Part shown: positions 1-5,509 of the stretch, in pieces
How positions within the stretch are numbered: position 1 is the stretch's first letter
Layout of the letters: each line of letters opens with the position of its first letter
Origin: Candidatus Nanohalarchaeota archaeon
Lineage (GTDB): Archaea > EX4484-52 > B79-G9
Reading direction: 5' to 3'
Length of the DNA stretch: 8,171 nucleotides
Assembly: GCA_017610525.1 (NCBI GenBank)
Contig: JAFCBW010000046.1
Coordinates: 1-8,171 of the forward strand
Program-made: the position numbers and the translations under genes
Notes under the pieces: model-generated
The model's database searches: none
Seen by the model: the letters and a program-made list of their open reading frames with translations, nothing else
What the model was told of the DNA's origin: nothing

Positions 1-739
1 AGTATGTGGCGCTGTTTGGCAGTTCGGTCTTTATCATGATTTCCGGTTCGGTGTAGAGTATGCTGTTTTTTGAAATTATGTTATTTTTTATGTTCCATGC
101 GAGGGATTGTGTGGAGTCTATGTTTTCGAGGTATTTTGGTGTGCCGCCAAATACGGAGTAGAGTTCGATTAGTTTTTTGGGTTGGATGTTTTTGAACCAT
201 TCTTTTAAGGTGAATGGCTTTAGTGGCTGGATGTGCATCTGTCCTGTTCTTCTGCCGTATAATGCGGATGTGTGGTCAAATAAACTATGCATCATGCCTA
301 TTGATGAGCCCATCACTATCAGGAAGAGGCGTGATTTTTTTGCATGTTTATCTATTAATCCCTGTAATATCGAGGGTACTGATTTGTTGATTGTTGAAAA
401 TCTCTGGAATTCGTCGAATATTAGTATGATTTGCCGTTCATGAGATTGCCTGAAGACCTGTTCAAGTATGTCTTCCCATGAGGGAGTTCCAAGGAATGTC
501 ATTTCCAGATTATCGTGGAGTCTTTTTGCAAGGGATAAGCGTATTTCTTTGTCATCCATTTCCTGTATAAGAAAGTAGATGCTGTTTTTTTTGTTTTTTA
601 TGAATTCTTCTATTAGTCTTGTTTTTCCTACGCGCCTTCTTCCTATGAGTGAGATGAATCGGAATGATGTGGTTTCATATTCTTTTTGCAGGTAGAATAG
701 TTCATCTTTTCGGTTTATGAATTTAGAGTTTATTGTCAT
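1..739 (-). CDS. Archaeal AAA ATPase (ATPase_2 / PF01637 type), C-terminus outside window
   Basis: My own reading of the minus strand gives one open frame from ATG at 739-737 to the left edge, 246 residues without a stop. It has a textbook P-loop, GRRRVGKT (residues 33-40), then the Walker B motif LIFDEFQ (106-112), a GSS sensor-like strand and the family signature LYGRRTGQM about 60 residues further on. The N-terminal FINRKDEL (7-14) is also typical of the archaeal ATPase_2/DUF234 group, and the later FGGTPKYL segment fits it. These are STAND-like P-loop ATPases, abundant in archaea and of mostly unknown role, often beside toxin-antitoxin and mobile DNA. The DUF234-like C-terminal domain would lie outside the window. 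A TATA-like box 27 bases upstream implies a leaderless mRNA. Family assignment is firm; cellular function is unknown. Confidence 0.9.
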   Translation of the reverse strand, partial: MTINSKFINRKDELFYLQKEYETTSFRFISLIGRRRVGKTRLIEEFIKNKKNSIYFLIQEMDDKEIRLSLAKRLHDNLEMTFLGTPSWEDILEQVFRQSHERQIILIFDEFQRFSTINKSVPSILQGLIDKHAKKSRLFLIVMGSSIGMMHSLFDHTSALYGRRTGQMHIQPLKPFTLKEWFKNIQPKKLIELYSVFGGTPKYLENIDSTQSLAWNIKNNIISKNSILYTEPEIMIKTELPNSATY

Positions 740-763
740 GACAATTATTGTGTTGACAATAAT
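732..763. promoter_or_regulatory. Double dyad over the ATPase start codon, possible operator
   Basis: Positions 732-745 read ATTGTCATGACAAT, a perfect 14-bp palindrome whose central ATG is the ATPase start codon. Directly beside it ATTATTGT (744-751) and ACAATAAT (756-763) form a second inverted repeat with a 4-base spacer. Both lie between the TATA box and the coding region, over the predicted transcription start, where a bound dimeric repressor would block initiation. The regulatory role is inferred. Confidence 0.5.
735..763. repeat. 29-bp dispersed repeat, copy 1
   Basis: Identical to 1451-1479 in 28 of 29 bases; the one difference is A at 756 against G at 1472. Similarity stops sharply on both sides. 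This copy spans the start codon and promoter-proximal region of the ATPase gene. Confidence 0.8.
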
Positions 764-770
764 ATTTAAA
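763..770 (-). promoter_or_regulatory. TATA box of the AAA ATPase gene
   Basis: Read on the minus strand this is TTTAAATA, a good archaeal TATA box. Its centre is about 27 bases before the ATG at 739, the distance at which archaeal transcription starts. The transcript is therefore predicted to begin at or next to the start codon (leaderless), and no Shine-Dalgarno sequence is seen. Confidence 0.6.
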
Positions 771-812
771 TGTTTCGGTTGGGTTTTTTTGGGGGGTTTC
801 CTTATAATTTGT

Positions 813-965
813 TTCTGTGTTTTCATAGTCCCATGTGATTATTAGCAGATCTGTGCATTTTAGTTTGTCTGAGGCGTTTAGTTATTCCGGGTGGACAGTT
901 CCTGTTTTCCACCACGGGTTGAAGCGCTCTAAATCATCTGTTGTTGATATAAGTACATTTGGATG
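813..965 (-). pseudogene. Internally deleted AAA ATPase remnant (DUF4143-like)
   Basis: The minus-strand frame 965 to 885 reads DLERFNPWWKTGTVHPE after a short lead-in. This resembles the N-terminus of archaeal DUF4143-type ATPases, where a FNPWW..G.VPE block precedes the P-loop by a few dozen residues. After one stop (884-882) the same frame continues LKCTDLLIITWDYENTE (864-813), which resembles the extreme C-terminus of the same family (LIITWDYE before a Trp-rich end). The P-loop, Walker B and the rest of the protein, some 350 residues, are missing, so head and tail appear joined by a large internal deletion. No start codon suits the frame. The family match rests on remembered motifs. Confidence 0.6.
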
Positions 966-968
966 TTA

Positions 969-1136
969 TTAATTCATAGATTTAATGACATTGCGAGGTC
1001 ATTGTTTCATGATTGCGGCAATAGGTTGTGTTTTCTCAATGTACGTCGGAAGGTTCTGTTTTTGCCATGGCATCACCACATATCGCCTTGCTGAATCAAT
1101 AGATTATTATTCTAAATTGGAATGATTTTTTTTTGA
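969..1136. other. Gene-poor stretch, no recognised feature
   Basis: No convincing gene or RNA. A 46-residue plus-strand frame (985-1125) has no ribosome site or family signal. On the minus strand about 31 codons upstream of the stop near 1007 stay open and contain VVMPWQKQNLPTYIEK, which has a coding look but no start and no family I recognise. It may be more gene debris of the kind found on both sides. A 6-bp inverted repeat (984-989 and 998-1003) is probably incidental. Confidence 0.3.
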
Positions 1137-1217
1137 TTATATAAGGATGCCTGTTTCTGTGTCTTTTTCCCAGAAGTTCCATGAGTTCAGGATTTCGATT
1201 ATCCGGCCGTCGAGCAC
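1137..1217 (-). pseudogene. N-terminal fragment of a second AAA ATPase
   Basis: From a GTG at 1217-1215 the minus strand reads 26 residues containing RIIEILNSWNFWEKDTETGI and then a stop at 1139-1137. A block of the form EIL..WNFWEK....GI.R opens another subgroup of archaeal DUF4143-type ATPases, where a YL..L stretch and the P-loop follow. Here the frame ends exactly where that conserved continuation should begin, and A-rich non-coding sequence follows. It differs from the FNPWW-type remnant at 813-965, so it probably comes from a separate gene. The call rests on motif recognition in a short stretch. Confidence 0.5.
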
Positions 1218-1285
1218 ATTGTGTGTTTTGTTACATAAATTCTGATGTTTTTGTGTAATAGGTTACATGAATTTGAAGAGGAGAT

Positions 1286-1501
1286 ATGCGGAGGGTTGAC
1301 AGTTTATGGCATGCGATGCGCGTTTATGTGAGAAATATGCGCGTGAGAGAATATTATGCGCAAGAGCATTATGTTTTAGTGCATAAGGTTTCTGGTTTTT
1401 TGTGGAATTTACGGGTCATTTATCGGAAATCCCTTCATAGATGGGTTATGGTCATGACAATTATTGTGTTGGCAATAATTATCTGTCTTGTCTGTGAATA
1501 G
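1286..1501 (+). CDS. Hypothetical 71-residue peptide with one C-terminal membrane segment
   Basis: I recognise no family. An AGGAG (1279-1283) stands only two bases before the ATG, closer than usual. The predicted protein is Arg- and His-rich, with its only hydrophobic stretch at residues 55-69 (MVMTIIVLAIIICLV), so it would be tail-anchored if made. That tail is encoded by copy 2 of the 29-bp repeat, and copy 1 read in the same frame also gives a hydrophobic stretch (VMTIIVLTII). It lies in a region otherwise full of gene debris. Against a real gene are the odd composition, the borderline ribosome site and the fact that the repeat has an independent DNA-level explanation. Confidence 0.25.
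   Translation: MRRVDSLWHAMRVYVRNMRVREYYAQEHYVLVHKVSGFLWNLRVIYRKSLHRWVMVMTIIVLAIIICLVCE
1451..1479. repeat. 29-bp dispersed repeat, copy 2
   Basis: Second copy of the element at 735-763, in the same orientation, 716 bases away. It keeps the inverted repeat (arms 1459-1467 and 1472-1480, one mismatch) but lacks the TTTAAATA box. On the minus strand the aligned ATG reads MTITHL and then a stop, against MTINSK in the intact ATPase, so this may be the promoter and start of a dead paralogue. On the plus strand the same bases encode the hydrophobic tail of the 71-residue ORF at 1286-1501. Confidence 0.8.
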
Positions 1502-1514
1502 TGGTGGAGGTTAC

Positions 1515-1525
1515 GTATTTATTAA
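1515..1525 (+). promoter_or_regulatory. Probable TATA box of the metalloregulator operon
   Basis: The AT-rich GTATTTATTAA is centred about 28 bases before the ATG at 1548, the spacing expected for a leaderless archaeal transcript. No Shine-Dalgarno sequence precedes the gene. The following ATTAATTTGTG resembles ATTAATAATTTTTGTG before the ABC importer lipoprotein (from about 4636), which may reflect shared regulation. Confidence 0.45.
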
Positions 1526-1547
1526 TTTGTGAGCTGTATTAGTGTGT

Positions 1548-1997
1548 ATGGAACTTACACGGAATATGGAGGATTATCTTGAGGCGATCTATGCGCTTTC
1601 CAAGGAGAAGGGATGTGTGCGGGTCAAGGATATTGCGCATAGGCTTAGTATCAAGTCTGCGTCTGTTTCTGAGATGCTTCGGAAGCTTGATAAGTGCCGG
1701 TATGTTGAGTGTGTGAAGTATGGTAATATTGCGCTTACTTCAAAAGGGGAACTTGTCGGTAAGACGGTGATGGTTCGACATGAGACTATCAAGGCGTTTT
1801 TGAAGATTATTTTTGTGCCGGAGGATGTGGCTGAGAGGAGTGCGTGTACTATTGAGCATAATCTTGAAGCAGAGACTATTGAGCAGCTTACGAAGTTTGT
1901 TAAGTTTGTGGGTGCTTATGATATGCATCCGATGTGGCTTGAGCATTTTGAGGTGTATTGCAGGACAGGAAAGATCCCTAAGTGCAGGTATGAGTGA
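1548..1997 (+). CDS. DtxR/MntR-family metal-dependent transcriptional regulator
   Basis: A cytoplasmic repressor that binds DNA as a dimer when loaded with a divalent metal. The 149 residues hold an N-terminal winged helix (about 5-72; recognition region SIKSASVSEMLRKLDK) and the metal-binding dimerisation domain (about 73-140). There is no SH3-like third domain, as in the short MntR/TroR form. Ligands matching Bacillus MntR are D9, E12, H78, E103 and H104. The sixth, Glu99 in MntR, is Cys100 here (motif CTIEH), as in iron-sensing DtxR/IdeR, so the metal is uncertain (Mn, Fe or Zn). ATG 1548 is chosen over an in-frame GTG at 1542 because it fits a leaderless start and the family N-terminus. 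It is first in a tight run with asd and the glycosyltransferase. The importer 2.6 kb downstream is its likeliest target (inference). Confidence 0.9.
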   Translation: MELTRNMEDYLEAIYALSKEKGCVRVKDIAHRLSIKSASVSEMLRKLDKCRYVECVKYGNIALTSKGELVGKTVMVRHETIKAFLKIIFVPEDVAERSACTIEHNLEAETIEQLTKFVKFVGAYDMHPMWLEHFEVYCRTGKIPKCRYE

Positions 1998-2004
1998 ATT
2001 AATG

Positions 2005-2010
2005 GGTGAT
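2005..2010 (+). promoter_or_regulatory. Ribosome binding site of asd
   Basis: GGTGAT is complementary to the archaeal 16S 3' end and lies four bases before GTG 2015. The two earlier in-frame starts, GTG 2006 and ATG 2009, fall inside this site, which is the reason for choosing 2015. Confidence 0.5.
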
Positions 2011-2014
2011 GTGT

Positions 2015-3028
2015 GTGAATAAATTGAGAGTCGGGATTCTTGGGGCGACAGGGGTTGTTGGCAGGGAGATCTTGAAGGTTTTGTTTGCGCGGAAGTTTCC
2101 TATAAAGTCGTTGAGGCTGTATGCGTCCATGCGGTCTGTCGGCAAGAAGATTGAGACGCCACTTGGTGAGATTTGCGTTGAGAATGCGGATGAGGCTGAT
2201 TATTCCCGACTGGATATTGCGTTTTTTGCGATCGGCGGCGGGTGGCCGCGTGCCAATGCGCCGAAAGCTGCAAAGGCCAATTGTGTTGTTGTTGATAATT
2301 CGTCTACGTTTAGGTATGATGATGATGTCCCGCTTGTGGTTCCGGAGATTAATGGTTCTTTAATCGGTGATTCTATGCTGATTGCCAATCCTAATTGCAC
2401 TACTGCGATTGCTGCTATTCCTCTTTACCAGATTTATCAGAAGTATGGGCTTTCGAAGGTCATTATCTCTACTTACCAGGCTACGAGCGGGGCGGGGAAC
2501 GGGGGGATGGCTGAACTCCGGGAGGAGACCGGACGGGTGCTTGGGGGCAAGAAAGCGCGCAGTAAGGTTTTTTCGCATCCTATTGCTTTTAATGTTATTC
2601 CGCATATTGATGCATTCCAGGAGAATGGGTATACTCGCGAGGAGATGAAGGTTGTGTGGGAGATGCATAAGATTTTCGGGGATGATGGTATTGCCATGTC
2701 GTGTACTTGTGTGAGGATCCCGACTATGAGGGCGCATTCGGAGAGTATTGTTGTTGAGACTGAGAAGCAGGTAAAGGCAGATGATGTGCGGATGGTGTTT
2801 TTCGAGACTGCAGGGATTGTGGTTAGGGATGATATAGAGAATAATGTGTATCCTATGCCTTTGAGTGCTACGGAAAAGTATGATGTTGAGGTCGGGAGGA
2901 TCAGGCAAAATCTTGTGTTTGGGGAGCGCGGTCTTGAGTTTTTTGTGTGCGGGGATCAGCTTTTGCGCGGGGCTGCGCTGAATGCGGTTGAGATTGCGGA
3001 AGTTGTTGCGCGGGAGAGGTTTTGTTAG
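2015..3028 (+). CDS. asd: Aspartate-semialdehyde dehydrogenase, bacterial-type
   Basis: Catalyses NADPH-dependent reduction of L-4-aspartyl phosphate to L-aspartate 4-semialdehyde, the branch point to lysine/diaminopimelate, threonine and methionine; cytoplasmic. The 337 residues match the usual family length. Visible are the dinucleotide loop GATGVVG (10-16), the catalytic Cys128 in NPNCTT, Gln155 in QATSGAG, the active-site His241 in RIPTMRAHSE and the C-terminal GDQLLRGAALNAVEIA block. This pattern fits the bacterial-type enzyme rather than the divergent archaeal/fungal type. It sits 17 bases after the metalloregulator and 15 before the glycosyltransferase, so probably shares their transcript, though no aspartokinase or other pathway gene is in view. 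Codons are G/T-rich like those of the regulator and importer. No missing key residue was seen. Confidence 0.95.
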   Translation: MNKLRVGILGATGVVGREILKVLFARKFPIKSLRLYASMRSVGKKIETPLGEICVENADEADYSRLDIAFFAIGGGWPRANAPKAAKANCVVVDNSSTFRYDDDVPLVVPEINGSLIGDSMLIANPNCTTAIAAIPLYQIYQKYGLSKVIISTYQATSGAGNGGMAELREETGRVLGGKKARSKVFSHPIAFNVIPHIDAFQENGYTREEMKVVWEMHKIFGDDGIAMSCTCVRIPTMRAHSESIVVETEKQVKADDVRMVFFETAGIVVRDDIENNVYPMPLSATEKYDVEVGRIRQNLVFGERGLEFFVCGDQLLRGAALNAVEIAEVVARERFC

Positions 3029-3043
3029 GTACCGGGTGAGGTT

Positions 3044-4528
3044 ATGGATAAAGGCAAAAAATACATATTATGCATACTGATATTTTCGTTTATAGTGCAG
3101 AGCGCCATAATATTAAGAACTCCTGATATCTGGTGGGATGAGGGAACGTATATAGGAATGGCTAAATTCCTGTTTTCCGGGGGTATGTCAGGATTCATGG
3201 AGTTCTACAGACCGATCATACTTCCTATAATTATCGGGGTTGGATGGAAAATAGGCCTTAATCCAATAACTTTTGGAAAAATATTTTCTATGATCTGCGG
3301 GCTTATGACAATATACATGACATATTTTATCGCAAAAAAGGTACATAATCAGAATGTAGGCATCATAGCTGCTCTAGTAATCAGTACTACATATTATTTC
3401 CTCTTCTTCAGCACTAAAATACTAACAGGCATACCATCATTGCTATTAATACTCTTAGCTATCAATGAGCTGGCCAACAATGATCTTAGGGAAAAAAATG
3501 TTGCAAGAGCAGGTGTATTAGTGGCGCTGGCATTCCTGATGAGATATACAGCAATCATGATAATACCAGCCATATTACTTGGTATACTGATAAACAGCAA
3601 AAAGGTAAAAGAGACAACTCTTTCATCAGTCATCGCAAAAAATTCGGTCTTCTCATCACCTGAGAAAGACTCTAAATACGAATATGCAATATCCAATATA
3701 AAAGTATTCTTTGCAACATTTTGCGCGACATTAGCCCCATATTTCATAGGTGCCTATCTGGTATATAATGACCCACTTTATTCAATCTCAAGGGCAATAT
3801 CCGGCATCCAAAGCGCAGAAGGATATTTTACAGCTACTGCAATGGATCTCGCGGCCCAGATATTCCAGCAAAATCCACTGTTGGTTTTCTCTCTTGTAGG
3901 AATCTGTTATTATATGAAGAAAGCGGACGCCAATAAAATTATAATTCTTGCAGCACTTGCCATGGCGGTCTTTATGATTGCAAACACACCTGTAAAGGTG
4001 CTGCGTTATACAATTATCGCACTTCCTTTCCTGAGCATCACAGCAGCTTTCGGTATATATGCAATTCTTAAAAAATTACAAATACGCAAGATCAAGATAC
4101 CTATCAATGTGCTGACAATTATAGCGGCAGTGATTGTTTTAGGCGCAGTGCTGGTCTATCCAAAAATGCCTATTGCGAATCCTTCTATGGAAGAAATAGA
4201 AAGTATCTACAATTACCCGGCATCAAATAGCATTGATGGTACTATCATCACCAGTGACCCAATGATTTCAGCATATATTGACAATAGGATTGTTGTTCTT
4301 GGATGGCCTAATTATACTAAAGCAAACTATGAAGATAATAAAAGAGACAGTGCTTTGATATTTGTCAAAGTATGTGATCTGCGGTGTCCTATAGATGACA
4401 GCGGCTGCGAAATGTTCAGAGAGGAGTTTGTCCATCAAATAAAGGAAGAGAACAGGATGATAAGGGAAGAGTTAATAGATAACTGCAGCCACATTCTGCT
4501 TGAAAGTGGTTTTTATGAAAAATCATAA
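3044..4528 (+). CDS. Multi-spanning membrane glycosyltransferase (ArnT/PMT-like, GT-C fold)
   Basis: A 494-residue membrane protein with a first hydrophobic helix (7-24), then WWDEGTYIGMA (30-40). The Asp-Glu in the first external loop is the catalytic and lipid-sugar-binding motif of the PMT/ArnT (GT39/GT83) superfamily. YRPIILP (55-61) matches the conserved RPP-like segment that follows. About ten or more hydrophobic segments run to about residue 370, broken by a polar loop at about 185-220. A soluble tail of about 120 residues (Cys in VCDLRC, GCEMF and NCSHIL) is probably extracytoplasmic. Such enzymes move a sugar from a polyprenyl-phosphate carrier to a lipid or protein; the acceptor cannot be told. 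GGTGAG (3035-3040) precedes the ATG. Its coding strand is A-rich with many ATA, ACA and AGA codons, unlike both neighbours, suggesting separate origin. Confidence 0.8.
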   Translation: MDKGKKYILCILIFSFIVQSAIILRTPDIWWDEGTYIGMAKFLFSGGMSGFMEFYRPIILPIIIGVGWKIGLNPITFGKIFSMICGLMTIYMTYFIAKKVHNQNVGIIAALVISTTYYFLFFSTKILTGIPSLLLILLAINELANNDLREKNVARAGVLVALAFLMRYTAIMIIPAILLGILINSKKVKETTLSSVIAKNSVFSSPEKDSKYEYAISNIKVFFATFCATLAPYFIGAYLVYNDPLYSISRAISGIQSAEGYFTATAMDLAAQIFQQNPLLVFSLVGICYYMKKADANKIIILAALAMAVFMIANTPVKVLRYTIIALPFLSITAAFGIYAILKKLQIRKIKIPINVLTIIAAVIVLGAVLVYPKMPIANPSMEEIESIYNYPASNSIDGTIITSDPMISAYIDNRIVVLGWPNYTKANYEDNKRDSALIFVKVCDLRCPIDDSGCEMFREEFVHQIKEENRMIREELIDNCSHILLESGFYEKS

Positions 4529-4558
4529 GATATTGGTGATTATTGGAGAATCTTAAGC

Positions 4559-4597
4559 TTTTTCATTGAAGGGGATAGTTTGTGAGACAATGAAAAA
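4559..4597. terminator. Inverted repeat after the glycosyltransferase gene
   Basis: TTTTTCATTG (4559-4568) and CAATGAAAAA (4588-4597) are perfect 10-base inverted arms with a 19-base loop, 30 bases after the stop codon. It could end the upstream transcript or be a protein site. The stem is AT-rich and the loop long, so this is not a strong intrinsic terminator. The second arm overlaps one copy of a 12-bp direct repeat, ATGAAAAATCAT, at 4515-4526 and 4590-4601. Confidence 0.35.
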
Positions 4598-4626
4598 TCA
4601 TGAGCATTTTGGTTAAATTGTGCCAG

Positions 4627-4644
4627 TTAATAGATATTAATAAT
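4627..4644 (+). promoter_or_regulatory. Promoter of the metal importer operon with overlapping palindrome
   Basis: TTAATAGATATTAA (4627-4640) is a 6+2+6 palindrome. It overlaps the AT-rich GATATTAATAAT (4633-4644), whose centre is about 26 bases before ATG 4664, the position expected of a TATA box for a leaderless transcript. A repressor bound here would exclude TBP, and the DtxR/MntR-like protein at 1548-1997 is the obvious candidate (inference). Confidence 0.5.
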
Positions 4645-4663
4645 TTTTGTGTTAAACTTATGT

Positions 4664-5509
4664 ATGAAAGTAAATTGGGTTTTGTTTGCTGTGTTTTGCG
4701 CTATTGTCGTTTCAGGGTGCGCTCTGCCGGATGCTACACCGGAAGATGACGGCAAGGTAAAAGTTGTTGTGAGTATTTTGCCGTTTGCTGATTTTGTTGA
4801 GAAGGTGGGAGGGGATAGAGTAAGTGGTGTTTCGGTTATGATTCCACCGGGTGCAAGCCCTGCGACTTATGAGCCTACTGCAAGCCAGCTTCGGGATGTG
4901 AGTGATGCGGATGTGTATGTCATGGTTGGGTCAGGCATAGGGTTTGAGAAGGCGTGGATGAATAAGATTCGGGAGATGAATGAGGAGATGGTTGTGGTTG
5001 ACTGTTCTTCGGGTGTTGAGATTGTTGATAATGATCCGCATATATGGCTTTCTGCGAGGAATGCGAAGGTCATGGTTGAAAATATTTACGAGGGACTGGT
5101 TGAGGCTGATGGGGGGAGTGAAGATTATTATTCTTTGAACCAGGGGAAGTATGGGCTTGAGCTTGATATGGTTGACATGGAGATTGAGAATGTGATTTCT
5201 GGTGTTTCTAATAGGAAGTTTATGGTGTTTCATCCGGCGTGGGGGTATTTTGCGCGGGATTACAATCTTTCGCAGGTTGCGGTTGAGGTTGAGGGGAAGG
5301 AGCCGAGCAGTGCGGATGTCTTGAAATTGGTTGAGTTTGCGCGGGATAATGATATTAAGGTTGTTTTTGTGCAGCCGCAGTTCAGTGCGAAGAGCGCAGG
5401 GGTCATTGCGCGTGAAATTGACGGCAGGGTTGTGGCTGTTGATGCGCTGGCAAGGGATTATATAGGGAATCTTAGGATTGTTTCTAAAAGTTTTGCGGAT
5501 AATATGTAA
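4664..5509 (+). CDS. Metal ABC transporter substrate-binding lipoprotein (ZnuA/TroA family, cluster A-I)
   Basis: Captures Zn2+ or Mn2+ outside the cell for the ABC importer encoded next. The 281-residue protein starts with a hydrophobic signal ending in VVSGC, so Cys19 would be the lipid-anchored N-terminus. Family blocks in order: VVVSILPFADFVEKVGG (34-50), PPGASPATYEPT (61-72), DPHIWL (124-129), FHPAWGYFARDY (189-200), GKEPS (211-215) and VFVQPQFS (234-241). Likely metal ligands are His126, His190 and Asp260. The usual first ligand, His in a DPHxYEP block, is Ala67 here, and there is no His-rich loop, so specificity is open. ATG 4664 is preferred over GTG 4649 because it gives a normal signal peptide and fits the promoter spacing. 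Its TAA overlaps the next gene's ATG by one base. Confidence 0.92.
   Translation: MKVNWVLFAVFCAIVVSGCALPDATPEDDGKVKVVVSILPFADFVEKVGGDRVSGVSVMIPPGASPATYEPTASQLRDVSDADVYVMVGSGIGFEKAWMNKIREMNEEMVVVDCSSGVEIVDNDPHIWLSARNAKVMVENIYEGLVEADGGSEDYYSLNQGKYGLELDMVDMEIENVISGVSNRKFMVFHPAWGYFARDYNLSQVAVEVEGKEPSSADVLKLVEFARDNDIKVVFVQPQFSAKSAGVIAREIDGRVVAVDALARDYIGNLRIVSKSFADNM

Noticed and set aside
177..443. Plus-strand 88-codon open frame
   Set aside because: It lies opposite the well-supported AAA ATPase on the minus strand, which carries Walker A, Walker B and the YGRRTGQM motif there; the plus frame has no motif or ribosome site.
781..800. Runs of T and G (GGGTTTTTTTGGGGGG) as a slippery or phase-variation site
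   Set aside because: They lie in the pseudogene/promoter region and not inside a functional reading frame, so no product would be switched.
985..1125. 46-residue plus-strand frame
   Set aside because: No ribosome site, promoter spacing or family signal, and it sits among gene debris.
3394..3747. Minus-strand 117-codon open frame inside the glycosyltransferase gene
   Set aside because: It is antisense to membrane segments of the glycosyltransferase and has no ribosome site or recognised family; hydrophobicity comes from the opposite strand.
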